DNA from: Thermoanaerobaculum sp.
Lineage (GTDB): Bacteria > Acidobacteriota > Thermoanaerobaculia > Multivoradales > UBA5704
DNA length: 34,538 nt
Reading direction: 5' to 3'
Assembly (NCBI GenBank): GCA_021154885.1
Contig: JAJKHS010000094.1
Coordinates: 1-34,538 of the forward strand
Of the stretch, positions 27,608 through 34,538 are shown one piece after another. Both the position numbers and the translations under genes were made by a program. Numbering within the stretch: the stretch's first letter is position 1; each line of letters opens with the position of its first letter. The notes under the pieces were generated by a model that saw only the letters and a program-made list of their open reading frames with translations, had not been told where the DNA came from and searched no databases.

Positions 27608-27649
27608 CGGCGCGCCCACTCCCAGCCTCCCGCCGGAGGGGGCGCGCCG
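27608..27649. terminator. GC-rich 10-bp hairpin between the FG-GAP gene and the CsgG gene
   Basis: CGGCGCGCCC (27608-27617) and GGGCGCGCCG (27640-27649) are perfect complements around a 22-nt loop. No U-tract follows on either strand. It probably terminates the upstream minus-strand gene or attenuates transcription into the csgG-like gene. Confidence 0.45.
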
Positions 27650-27713
27650 TGGCGAAGCTTTCGTGTTCTCTGCAAGAGACACGACGAAAGGAGGTTTGTT
27701 GAGCCTTGCCCGC

Positions 27714-28673
27714 TCAGCAATGGCCGGTCGTGACCGAGCTCTTGATCCGCAGCTTCTTGCCGCAGGCGTAGGACCCACCCGCCGGCGTCAGGGAGCAGCA
27801 GCTCCACTCTTCCCAGGTGGCGATGACGATCCACATGCAGGCGCCACCGATGTTCACCACGTGCACCGACTCGCCGTAGTTCTTCGTGGTCGTGTAGCAG
27901 CCGCCGTTGATCACCACGTCGAGAGAGATTGGATCGGGTCTCATGGCGGACTTGAGTGCCACCTTGTCCGCGACCACCAGCTCACCCGTGGTGGCCGAGA
28001 CGGCGCCGAGGGTGTCGATGCCGGAGCCGTTCCAGTCGCCCACCACCTGCACCCACTCTGCGCCGGCCGCGTCCTTCTCGTCCAGGCGCCAACGGGCGAC
28101 CGTGTCCACACCGCGACCGTCGAAGTTCCCCACCTGCGGGCGCCACGGACTCGGATCGGGGTCCCAGCGGACGACCCCGAGGCGTTCGGCGAGGTTGTGG
28201 AGGGAGCCGTCCCGAAGATCGAAGACGCGGAGGGTGGCAATCCCCTTGCCGTCCCAGTTTCCGGCCACCGGCACCCACGGCGTGGGCTGCGGGTCGACGG
28301 TGACGGTGAGCGGGCCCTTGGACGCCGGCACCACCTCCCAGGTCTGCCGGTTGAACATCATCACCTCGTCGACGCCGTCGCCATCGAAGTCGCCGGCCAC
28401 CGGGTACCAGGGACTCGGGTCCGGATCGAGGATCGCCCGCGGCACCGGGCCGTCGAACCTGGTGACGAGACGCCAGCCGGCGAGGTCGAACCACGCCGGG
28501 GTATCCGCCGCCCCCTTGCTCCACCTGCCGGCAAGGATCATCCAGCCGGCCTCGGAGGTCTGGGCGAGGGCGGGGGCCACGCCGAGGAACAGGGCGACGA
28601 CGGCTCCCAGACTCCAGGCGCCCAGCCGGGCCAGACGCCGTGCTCTACTCTGATCGATCTGTTTGGGCTGCAT
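27714..28673 (-). CDS. Secreted FG-GAP/VCBS-repeat protein with six-cysteine C-terminal domain
   Basis: A 319-residue protein from the ATG at 28673, chosen because GAGGAG lies 9 nt upstream; an ATG at 28697 is less likely. A signal-peptide-like stretch (LGAWSLGAVVALFLGVAPALA) is followed by four Asp/Gly-rich repeats with calcium-binding loops: VAGDFDGDGVDE, VAGNWDGKGIAT, QVGNFDGRGVDT and VVGDWNGSGIDT, spaced about 40-50 residues apart. These form a partial beta-propeller in integrin-like proteins. The last ~65 residues contain six cysteines (GGC, GAC, SCC, YAC, GHC), ending at the C terminus, likely three disulfides. Probably an extracellular binding protein; the ligand is unknown. Confidence 0.75.
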   Translation of the reverse strand: MQPKQIDQSRARRLARLGAWSLGAVVALFLGVAPALAQTSEAGWMILAGRWSKGAADTPAWFDLAGWRLVTRFDGPVPRAILDPDPSPWYPVAGDFDGDGVDEVMMFNRQTWEVVPASKGPLTVTVDPQPTPWVPVAGNWDGKGIATLRVFDLRDGSLHNLAERLGVVRWDPDPSPWRPQVGNFDGRGVDTVARWRLDEKDAAGAEWVQVVGDWNGSGIDTLGAVSATTGELVVADKVALKSAMRPDPISLDVVINGGCYTTTKNYGESVHVVNIGGACMWIVIATWEEWSCCSLTPAGGSYACGKKLRIKSSVTTGHC

Positions 28674-28774
28674 ACCAACGCTCTCCTCGTCATCCATCCG
28701 GGATCAGCCCCTGATGGGTCACTCAACGACAAGGACGACGGAGAACGTCGAGAGGTTTAGAGGGCCACGTCGTT

Positions 28775-29191
28775 TCAGTTGAGCACGAGGCTCGCCTTGC
28801 CGCGGAGGTTCTTGACGGAATAGGTCTCGACCGGGCCGGGTTGGGGCGGACGCGCGACCTGGCCGCCGTTTTCGAAGACCACGAAGGTCGAGAGCTTCTC
28901 CGCCTTGCCCAGCGCCACGAGGACCTTCGGCAGCACCAGGGTGAAACGTTGAGTGACGAAGTCGACCGCCACGTCGGCGACGCTCAAAAGCTGGCCGAGG
29001 GCCGTCTCCTCCTGGCGGATCTGATCTCCGGTGTAGGTTCGCGTCTGTTTGCCGTCCTGGTAGCTGAGGTGCGGCCTGCCGAGAAGGTCGCTGGCCGTGT
29101 AGGTGATGTTGAGGGAGCCGTTGCTGAGCTCGAAGTGGTTGGCTTCGGTGAGCTGCGCGGTGGCCGGTTGCGCCTGGGCTGATGTGGGCAT
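28775..29191 (-). CDS. Protein of unknown function
   Basis: A 138-residue protein beginning MPTSAQAQPATAQLTEANHFE. It has no signal peptide or membrane span. The central part reads as beta strands (LNITYTASDLLGRPHLSYQDG), followed by FVTQRFTLVLPKVLVAL and a Pro-rich turn. AAAGGAGAG about 6 nt before the ATG is a strong ribosome-binding site. It lies 101 nt before the FG-GAP gene and about 100 nt after the GH44 stop on the same strand. I recognise no family. Confidence 0.6.
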   Translation of the reverse strand: MPTSAQAQPATAQLTEANHFELSNGSLNITYTASDLLGRPHLSYQDGKQTRTYTGDQIRQEETALGQLLSVADVAVDFVTQRFTLVLPKVLVALGKAEKLSTFVVFENGGQVARPPQPGPVETYSVKNLRGKASLVLN

Positions 29192-29293
29192 GATGCTCTC
29201 CTTTCGCAGTTGCGACTCTAGGGTTCATCCTCCCTGTGTCGATCCCAGGCAAAAGATTTCGCGGCCCTCGCGGAGCGGGAGGAGCCGGGCTCG

Positions 29294-31198
29294 TCACGGC
29301 GTCCACTTCGACGTGTTGCCGGTTTCGAAGCCGTCCGCAAAGATCAGGCTCAGGTTCGCCGCGAGTTGGACGCGGGCCAGCGTGGCGCTGCGGGCTGGCA
29401 GCGTGGTGGCGAAGCTCGTCGACGTGCTCGGGAGTGAACCGGCGCCGGTGAGGCCCGCGCCGTCGAGGCGCCAGAGGTCGACGGTGCCGGTGACGTCACC
29501 GTTCACGGTCACCGTGACGTCGCGGGTCACGGTATCTTTATTGAAGAGCAGGACGAACAGTTTGCCGTTCACGGCGCGGACGGCGTAGCTGCCCACGCCG
29601 TCGACGTCGCTCGACGTCGCCCGCACGGTGTCGCCGCTCACCTGCCCGCCCGCGCCGTCGTAGTCACGGTAGAGGCGGAAGGCGTCCTCCGCCAGGCTGC
29701 CGGCCGGCGGCGCCACCCAGCGCAGGGCCATGTCGAGCCCTTCGCGGCCGAAGATGGCCAGCGCCTCGGCCTGCGCCAGCGCACCGGAAAGGGTGTTGTC
29801 TTTCCCCCACCGGTACTCGGTGACGGCGAGCTTCATCTCCGGGCAGTAGGTATCCCGCCAGGCGCGCATCTGCGGAATGAGCTGAACCACTTTGACGGCG
29901 CCGTCGGCGATCCAGGATTCCGAGATCCAGGCTGGATCGTAAAGCTCCTTGAGGGAACGCAGGCGCGCGGCCACGGTCGCCGCGTCGTCTTCCACGGATG
30001 GATCGCCGGACAGGCCGGCGACGCCGTTGCCCTGCGGATAAAAGTGGATGTCGAGCCAGTCGACCGGCAGGTGGCCGGCCGCCGGATGGCCCGTGGGGAG
30101 CCGGTGGGCGCACGACTGCTGCATGTACCAGGCGGGCCACGGCAGGTTGCCGTGGGCGACGCGGTCCGGTCCGTTGAGGCAGTCGCCGGCGGCGGCGTCC
30201 TTGGCCGAAGTCCAGAAATCGCACCATCCCCAGGTATCGGGTCCCAGGATCTGAGCGCCGGCGTCGCGGCTCTTGATCTCCGTTGCCGCCGCCAGTCCTT
30301 TCGTCCACACCTCGTCGTAGCCGGGCGGCGCGGGGTGGACGTCGCGGTGCGTGCTGTTCCAGAGCATGGGCTCGTTGTCGAGGTTGTAATACCGCACGCC
30401 AGTGGTCGCGGCGGGGCCGAACAGGCTGACCAGGTGGCTTGCGAAGGCGCCCACATGGGTCGCGAGGTCGACCGGCACTGAGGTGTCCGCCGGGCTGTTG
30501 CCGGCGATGTAGCGCAAATTCGTCGCGCCGGGCACGGGCGACCCGGCGGGGTTGCAGCAACGCACCGGCCCCGGGCAGTTGGTGAAGTTCACGTTGGGAT
30601 CGCACACGCCGTTGCCGTTGTTCGCGCAGCCCGGCAGGCCGGGGTTGAAGCTGCATTCGGTATCGGTCTGCAGGCCATACTTGGTGGTCGAGAAACCCGG
30701 GAGGCGCGCCGCCGACTTCGCCACCTGATCGATCGGCAGGGTCATCACCACCGCGGCGCCGGCGGCGAGCGTGGGAGCGACGAAATTGTCGGCCGCGGCG
30801 CCGTTCGCGCCGCCCTCGTTGATGTTGAGGAAATAGTAGTCGAAGGCCCGGTTCGACGTATCGAAAATCCAGTTGTAGCGCGTCGTGCCGTTGCCGCCGC
30901 GCCGGTTGGCGGTATAGGCACCGCTGGCGAGCTCCGTCTGCCCTGCCCAGTTCACGCCATAGATCAACGGATTGATCGGCCGCCGGTCGAGGTTGGGATC
31001 GACGGTCACCGTGACCGGACCGCCGGGTGGCGGGCCGCCCGTGGCCTGGACCAGCTCGAGGTCGTCGACGTAGGCGGTCGCCTGGTTCGCGGCCCCGGGC
31101 GTGTTGGTCTGGACCGCCGCGCCTGCCGGCGCGCCGGCCAGCACAAAGAGAGCGACCGCGAGGGTCGCCGGGATCGAGCGCTGACGGGGCTCACGCAT
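29294..31198 (-). CDS. Secreted GH44-family glycoside hydrolase with a truncated N-terminal module
   Basis: A 634-residue exported enzyme; GGAGGAGG about 7 nt before the ATG at 31198 fixes the start. A signal peptide (to about residue 28) is followed almost at once by NQATAYVDDLELVQ, which is the last strand of a carbohydrate-binding module, so most of that module is missing. The GH44 domain begins near PINPLIYGVNWAG (75-86). The acid/base is in YNLDNEPMLW (E276) and the nucleophile in AVTEYRWG (E461). An insert at 182-215 carries six cysteines. A beta-sandwich tail ends in IFADGFETGNTSKW, a short C-terminal motif I have seen on exported proteins. GH44 enzymes cut cellulose or xyloglucan chains. 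Confidence 0.88.
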   Translation of the reverse strand: MREPRQRSIPATLAVALFVLAGAPAGAAVQTNTPGAANQATAYVDDLELVQATGGPPPGGPVTVTVDPNLDRRPINPLIYGVNWAGQTELASGAYTANRRGGNGTTRYNWIFDTSNRAFDYYFLNINEGGANGAAADNFVAPTLAAGAAVVMTLPIDQVAKSAARLPGFSTTKYGLQTDTECSFNPGLPGCANNGNGVCDPNVNFTNCPGPVRCCNPAGSPVPGATNLRYIAGNSPADTSVPVDLATHVGAFASHLVSLFGPAATTGVRYYNLDNEPMLWNSTHRDVHPAPPGYDEVWTKGLAAATEIKSRDAGAQILGPDTWGWCDFWTSAKDAAAGDCLNGPDRVAHGNLPWPAWYMQQSCAHRLPTGHPAAGHLPVDWLDIHFYPQGNGVAGLSGDPSVEDDAATVAARLRSLKELYDPAWISESWIADGAVKVVQLIPQMRAWRDTYCPEMKLAVTEYRWGKDNTLSGALAQAEALAIFGREGLDMALRWVAPPAGSLAEDAFRLYRDYDGAGGQVSGDTVRATSSDVDGVGSYAVRAVNGKLFVLLFNKDTVTRDVTVTVNGDVTGTVDLWRLDGAGLTGAGSLPSTSTSFATTLPARSATLARVQLAANLSLIFADGFETGNTSKWTP

Positions 31199-31377
31199 GG
31201 CCGGACCTCCTCCCAAGGGCAACGGGCCGATTGTGGCACACCCCCTGTCTTTTCCTCGCCGAGCGGAGTAGCATTCCACCATCCGACTCAGAGCCCGGAG
31301 CAGGTGTGCATACAGATAGACAGCGAAGGCGAAAGGCGGCACCCGGTCCAGCTTTTATTTTTTTAAGGAGGATGAAG

Positions 31378-32616
31378 ATGATGAAGCGAACGATCTGCCC
31401 CTCATGTCTCAAGGCGCTCCCCCTTGCCGCCCTTCTCGCGCTCCCGGCCTCGCCCTCCTCGGGCGTCCCCCTGCCGCTGCCTATCCAGCGCCCGGTTTGG
31501 GAAACCTCGATCGAGAAGGCGACCCCCCCGACTCCTTTCCAGGCGGTGGGCCTCTTCGGCGACCTCGTCGTCACGAATCCCAGGAAACTCCTCTCCGTCG
31601 CGACCTTCCTCAACCCTGATGCCACCTTCTCTGCGGTGGGCTTCGTGAACGGTATCGCCCGCCAGCCGGGGAGCGGCGCGATCTTCGTCACGGGGACGGA
31701 CTTCGCCAGCTCCTACCTGGGGACGGTGAACTTCGTGACCGGCCAGGAGACCACGATCGGCAAGATCACCGGCGAGATCGTCGTCGACATCGCATTCGAC
31801 GACGCAGGAACTCTCTACGCTCTCACGGACGACTTCAGAGGGGCCCACCTTCACTCGCTCCTGACGCTCAATACGACGACGGCCGCTCCCACGGTGGTCA
31901 AGGCCCTCGACGCTCACGGCGGAACCTTCGACAGCGCTCAATTCGGGGCGATTGCCTGGAATTCGGCCGACTCCAGCCTCTACTACTCGGACCTGAATGG
32001 TGACACTCCCCGGCAGCACTTCTTCCTGGACAAGATCACTCCCGGCACCTTCGCCCAGACCCCGGTCTTTACCGCGAGCTTGGGAGTCTCGCCGTACGCG
32101 ATGTCGTTCGCGGCCGGGAGGCTGTGGATCTCGACCGATGTGGGCTTCTATTCCGCGGACGCGGCGAACCTCGGGGGAGGATTGACGTCCGAAGGATTCG
32201 CGCTTTTCCCGACCCCCGACGGACAGTTTGAGTACTTCGCCTCGGGTCTCGTGCCGGCCGTGCTCCCCTGTGTGCCGACCACCACCGCGGCCTGCCTCGC
32301 GAACCGGTTCAAGGTGGAAGTCACCTATGACGCGACACCGGGCAACGGCACGGGCCCCGGGAGCGTCGTCCTGGAGAGCTCGCAGAGCGTGAAATTCACT
32401 TTCTTCAATCCCGGCAATATCGAGATCATCCTGAAAGTCCTCAACGCCTGCGTGCCCCCCTTCAACAAGTGGTGGGTCTTCGCCGGCGGCCTCACGGACG
32501 TGGGCGTCGCGATCAAGGTCACCGATACCACGACGGGCGCCGTGAAGAACTACACGAGCACGAAGGGCACCCTCTTCCAGACCTTCGCCGATACCAGCGC
32601 CTTCGCGTGCCCCTGA
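31378..32616 (+). CDS. Secreted beta-rich protein with a conserved acidobacterial-type C-terminal domain
   Basis: A 412-residue exported protein. AAGGAGG (31365-31371) lies 6 nt before the chosen ATG; ATGs at 31372 and 31381 are alternatives. After a signal peptide, residues ~50-290 form repeated beta motifs (GFVNGIARQPGSGAIFVTG, VDIAFDDAGTLYALT, GAIAWNSADSSLYYSD, MSFAAGRLWISTD) consistent with a propeller. The C-terminal ~107 residues (306-412, CLANRFKVEVTYD ... FFNPGNIEIILKVLNAC ... WWVFAGGLTDVGVAIKVTDT ... FADTSAFACP) form a separate domain that I recall as widespread on secreted proteins of this lineage. Its function is unknown. It is divergent from the GH44 gene. Confidence 0.75.
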   Translation: MMKRTICPSCLKALPLAALLALPASPSSGVPLPLPIQRPVWETSIEKATPPTPFQAVGLFGDLVVTNPRKLLSVATFLNPDATFSAVGFVNGIARQPGSGAIFVTGTDFASSYLGTVNFVTGQETTIGKITGEIVVDIAFDDAGTLYALTDDFRGAHLHSLLTLNTTTAAPTVVKALDAHGGTFDSAQFGAIAWNSADSSLYYSDLNGDTPRQHFFLDKITPGTFAQTPVFTASLGVSPYAMSFAAGRLWISTDVGFYSADAANLGGGLTSEGFALFPTPDGQFEYFASGLVPAVLPCVPTTTAACLANRFKVEVTYDATPGNGTGPGSVVLESSQSVKFTFFNPGNIEIILKVLNACVPPFNKWWVFAGGLTDVGVAIKVTDTTTGAVKNYTSTKGTLFQTFADTSAFACP

Positions 32617-32633
32617 GAAGATCCTGAAGGCCT

Positions 32634-32672
32634 GCGGCCGAGAGCGGGCTCCTGCATCCCGCTCCCGGCCGC
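32634..32672. terminator. Hairpin terminator between convergent genes
   Basis: GCGGCCGAGAGCGGG (32634-32648) pairs with CCCGCTCCCGGCCGC (32658-32672) with a single wobble position and a 9-nt loop. It sits 18 nt after the plus-strand stop and 16 nt from the minus-strand stop, and can serve both. No U-tract. Confidence 0.65.
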
Positions 32673-32687
32673 CAGGAGGATTGAGGG

Positions 32688-33518
32688 CTACCGCACCGGC
32701 ACGAAGCAGCTTCGCAGCCGCCGGAGGAGGTCGAGGTCATGGCCGAGGCGCTGGCCATCCTCGTAGCCGCGTTTCCACTCCGAGCTCTTGCCGCCGCCGC
32801 CGGAAGAGGGGCTGAAGTAGCCGTTCAAGAGGCTTCCACAATCGCCGGAGGTGCGGTCGCGCACCTTGTCCATGCCGGCGGCGAAGCCATCGAGGTAGTC
32901 ATGGTCGGAGTGCACCCGTTCACCGATGCGGGAGGCCTCCTCGATCGCTTCGTCCATCTTCGTCTGGATCGCGGCGTTGGTCTGCTCGGCCTTCCAGGCC
33001 TCGTGGGCGGCCAGAGTCTTTTCGTAATCCTTGGGGAACGGCTCGCGCCGCCGGCGGTTCCACGATGGCGAGGACTCGGCCTCGCGAGCGTCGGCGTGGA
33101 GCTCCAGGAGCTGGGAGAGAAGGTTGTTGACGAGGGTGGTTCCCCGCGGGTCCGGGGTGGGAACCTTGAGCTGCACCTTGCAGGTCCGCGGCTCGTAGAG
33201 GGTGAAGGGCCCGTCGTGGCTCTCCTCGAGCACCCCTTCGGCGAGGTCGAGGAAGACGTCGACACGGTCACGCTTGACGCCGATGCGCTCGACGCGCGCG
33301 AGCTCGCCCGCCCCGAAGCGGCGCCTGGCGCTGGAGTCCACCCGCGAGCCCACCAGGTCGTTGTCGTTGTAGAAGGAGTCGCAGTTGGAAGCGAGGGCGA
33401 GCTTCACCACGACGAAACCGCCCCGCCAGCGGGCATTGAGATCGTCCTCGAGCCCCGCCGCCGCGGGCAGGGCGGCCAGCAGCAGGATGAGGCCCGCAAG
33501 CCTCAGAGCGCGGTTCAT
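32688..33518 (-). CDS. Secreted protein of unknown function
   Basis: A 276-residue protein with a signal peptide (MNRALRLAGLILLLAALPAAAG, cleavage near 22). The N-terminal half reads as beta strands (GGFVVVKLALASNCDSFYNDND, RVDVFLDLAEGVLEE, TCKVQLKVPTPD). The second half is charged and helical (EKTLAAHEAWKAEQTNAAIQTKMDEAIEEA) and contains Gly-aromatic motifs LDGFAAGMDK and WKRGYEDGQRLGHDL. Three cysteines other than in the signal region are spread along it, with one near the C terminus. I do not recognise a family. Confidence 0.6.
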   Translation of the reverse strand: MNRALRLAGLILLLAALPAAAGLEDDLNARWRGGFVVVKLALASNCDSFYNDNDLVGSRVDSSARRRFGAGELARVERIGVKRDRVDVFLDLAEGVLEESHDGPFTLYEPRTCKVQLKVPTPDPRGTTLVNNLLSQLLELHADAREAESSPSWNRRRREPFPKDYEKTLAAHEAWKAEQTNAAIQTKMDEAIEEASRIGERVHSDHDYLDGFAAGMDKVRDRTSGDCGSLLNGYFSPSSGGGGKSSEWKRGYEDGQRLGHDLDLLRRLRSCFVPVR

Positions 33519-33700
33519 GACCCGTAAGTCTATCCCATGGCATCCGCCGCCGGCGAAAACCTCTCCAAAACTCCGAAAACCACTCCACCATCGTCTTTTG
33601 GCCGTTGTATACTCCTCTCACAGCCTGCGGAGAGCTGAAGCAGAACGGATCGGGCTCGAACGGCCTCCGGCGAGCTTTTCCGGGTTTTCCCGGCTTTTTT
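33519..33700. other. Non-coding stretch upstream of the secreted unknown
   Basis: No gene is supported here. It should contain the promoter of the minus-strand gene ending at 32688, but I see no convincing -35/-10 pair. The 3' part becomes T-rich (TTTTCC and CGGCTTTTTT) as it enters the repeat cluster. Confidence 0.35.
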
Positions 33701-33848
33701 CAATGTTCTACGGCTTTTTTCATTGTTTGGCGCCGGGAAAAGGTGGAAAAAGCCGTGAAACATTGTTCGACGGCGAAAGCGGGTGAAAAACGCCGTAGAA
33801 CATTGTTCAAAGCCGTCTGAAGCTGGTACAGGCCGTGAAACATTGTTT
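33701..33848. repeat. Cluster of palindromic GCCGTRRAACATTGTTC elements, three at exact 40-bp spacing
   Basis: The 17-bp core occurs at 33752-33768, 33792-33808 and 33832-33848, exactly 40 bp apart, differing at only a few positions. An inverted copy of its first 14 bases (CAATGTTCTACGGC) is at 33701-33714. Copies at 33752 and 33832 extend into near-perfect palindromes (GCCGTGAA...TTCGACGGC and GCCGTGAAACA/TTGTTTCAGCGGC). The 23 bp between cores are not conserved. Could be an operator array or a remnant of a small palindromic mobile repeat. Confidence 0.65.
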
Positions 33849-34007
33849 CAGCGGCTTTTTCGCCGTTTCAGCCGGGCCTGGAACGTTGCAGGAGGATTTG
33901 GCGCCGGCGTGCCGGCGGGAAGCCGGTTCGCGGCCGCGAGAGGAGCTCAAGGTCTTCGCGGTCAGAGTATACACGATTCCCCGCGGCCGAGCGGGAGGCG
34001 ATCCGCT

Positions 34008-34221
34008 TTGCAGCGCTTCCTCAAGCGCCGGCTTGGCGGTAAACTCCACCCTGTGCCGAACGACAGCGAGGCTCTGCGGCATCTGCTGCAGGCCGAGACT
34101 CGTGGGGACAGCGGAGGCGCGGCTCCCGTCGCCTCTCTGCTGGTCCCGGGCCTGACGGTCCTCGCCCATCCCGACGTCCAGCGCGTGGGTGAGCGGGCCC
34201 TCCTGGCGAACCTGCCGGCCG
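34008..34221 (+). pseudogene. Remnant resembling a sigma-54/FHA-type regulator
   Basis: In the frame through 34008 the sequence reads LQRFLKRRLGGKLHPVPND, then LLVPGLTVLAHPDVQRVGERALLANLPA. The second part resembles the segment near the N terminus of FHA/sigma-54-interacting regulators in this type of genome (GLTVLxHPDxxRVGER). No complete domain follows: at about 34221 the similarity jumps to a kinase in another frame. There is no ATG with a ribosome-binding site. Treated as a decayed fragment; the family call is tentative. Confidence 0.3.
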
Positions 34222-34470
34222 AAGCCCGAAAACGTGATGATCACGGCCGAGGGGAAGGCCAAGATCCTCGACTTCGGCCTCGCCAAGCGGCTCGAAGGCG
34301 AAGCCGCCCTGACCACGGATCACCGGGTGATGGGAACGTTTCGTTCCATGTCGCCCGAGCAGGCCAAGGGCGTACCTCTCGATGCTCGCTCCGACCTTTT
34401 CTCCTTCGGTCTCCTGCTCTACGAAATGCTGAGCGGAAGGTATCTGTTTACCGGCCTACTCCGCAGGTAG
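34222..34470 (+). pseudogene. Serine/threonine protein kinase fragment (C-terminal part of catalytic domain)
   Basis: The frame reads KPENVMITAEGKAKILDFGLAK (subdomains VIb-VII, with the DFG metal-binding motif), VMGTFRSMSPEQAKG (activation segment and APE-like SPEQ), and DARSDLFSFGLLLYEMLSGRYLF (subdomain IX). The whole N-lobe, including the P-loop, lysine and HRD, is missing, and the frame ends a few residues after GRYLF with LLRR and a stop, before the C-lobe is complete. It is therefore a non-functional piece of a Hanks-type kinase joined to an unrelated fragment upstream. Confidence 0.75.
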
Positions 34471-34538
34471 TGGGAGCCTCTGGTAGGCCGGAGCGCTCAG
34501 TAGGGGCGGCCTCGGGCTTTCGCGGGTAACGGCTTGGA

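Noticed and set aside
33530-33763. 77-codon minus-strand frame in the repeat cluster
   Set aside because: It is made mostly from the palindromic repeats and T-rich DNA and has no ribosome-binding site.
33752-33848. CRISPR array
   Set aside because: The core is only 17 bp, copies vary, there are just three direct units and no cas genes are near.
33752-33848. LexA (SOS) boxes because of GAACATTGTTC
   Set aside because: LexA sites of the GAAC-N4-GTTC type need a 4-nt spacer; here it is 3 nt and only one copy keeps both half-sites exactly.

Overview
The window is very GC-rich DNA with densely packed genes. It most likely comes from an Acidobacteriota chromosome, possibly of the Thermoanaerobaculia type. 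I infer this from the alternative complex III/caa3 oxidase locus, several Tat-exported enzymes, a secreted protein ending in a domain I associate with that group, and a sigma-54/FHA plus serine/threonine kinase remnant. No rRNA, tRNA or CRISPR array was seen.

Left edge (1-1700): an IS21-like insertion sequence end with a 19-bp perfect hairpin abuts a broken Uma2-type gene on the minus strand. A frameshifted PIN-domain (VapC-like) gene and a small overlapping partner follow on the plus strand. This is a decaying accessory patch.

Core (1705-14650, minus strand): one tightly overlapping operon reads actA-actB-actC-actD-actE-actF, a single-span membrane protein, a SCO copper chaperone, then coxB-coxA-coxC-coxD. 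It encodes a quinol:electron acceptor oxidoreductase (ACIII) and an A2-type caa3 oxygen reductase, so electrons pass from quinol through ACIII hemes to the CoxB heme c, CuA and O2. A sigma70-like promoter and a perfect CRP/FNR-family palindrome lie just upstream of actA.

Middle (15037-24265): a small secreted Pro-rich peptide gene sits directly before a cytosolic TPR protein, a layout reminiscent of peptide/TPR (RRNPP/Rap-Phr) signalling. Next come a Tat-exported M19 dipeptidase relative, a Tat-exported HisC-like aminotransferase, a lipase-maturation-factor-like membrane protein, a GNAT acetyltransferase, a small unknown, and pntB with the membrane part of pntA but no NAD-binding pntA part next to it. 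An M50-like membrane metalloprotease ends this block. A 9-bp-period repeat appears three times: as a large inverted repeat between convergent genes, in the pnt leader, and as coding sequence for a collagen-like tail in the cytochrome operon.

Right part (24390-33518): a membrane-anchored CHAT (caspase-like) protease, a CsgG-family lipoprotein-like factor, an FG-GAP repeat protein, a small unknown, a GH44 glycosidase with only a stub of its carbohydrate-binding module, a secreted beta-rich protein, and a secreted unknown. Strong hairpin terminators separate the convergent pairs.

Right edge (33519-34538): palindromic elements spaced exactly 40 bp apart, then fragments of an apparent sigma-54/FHA regulator and of a serine/threonine kinase joined out of frame. 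It is a second decayed patch. All calls are by reading; no database search was run.
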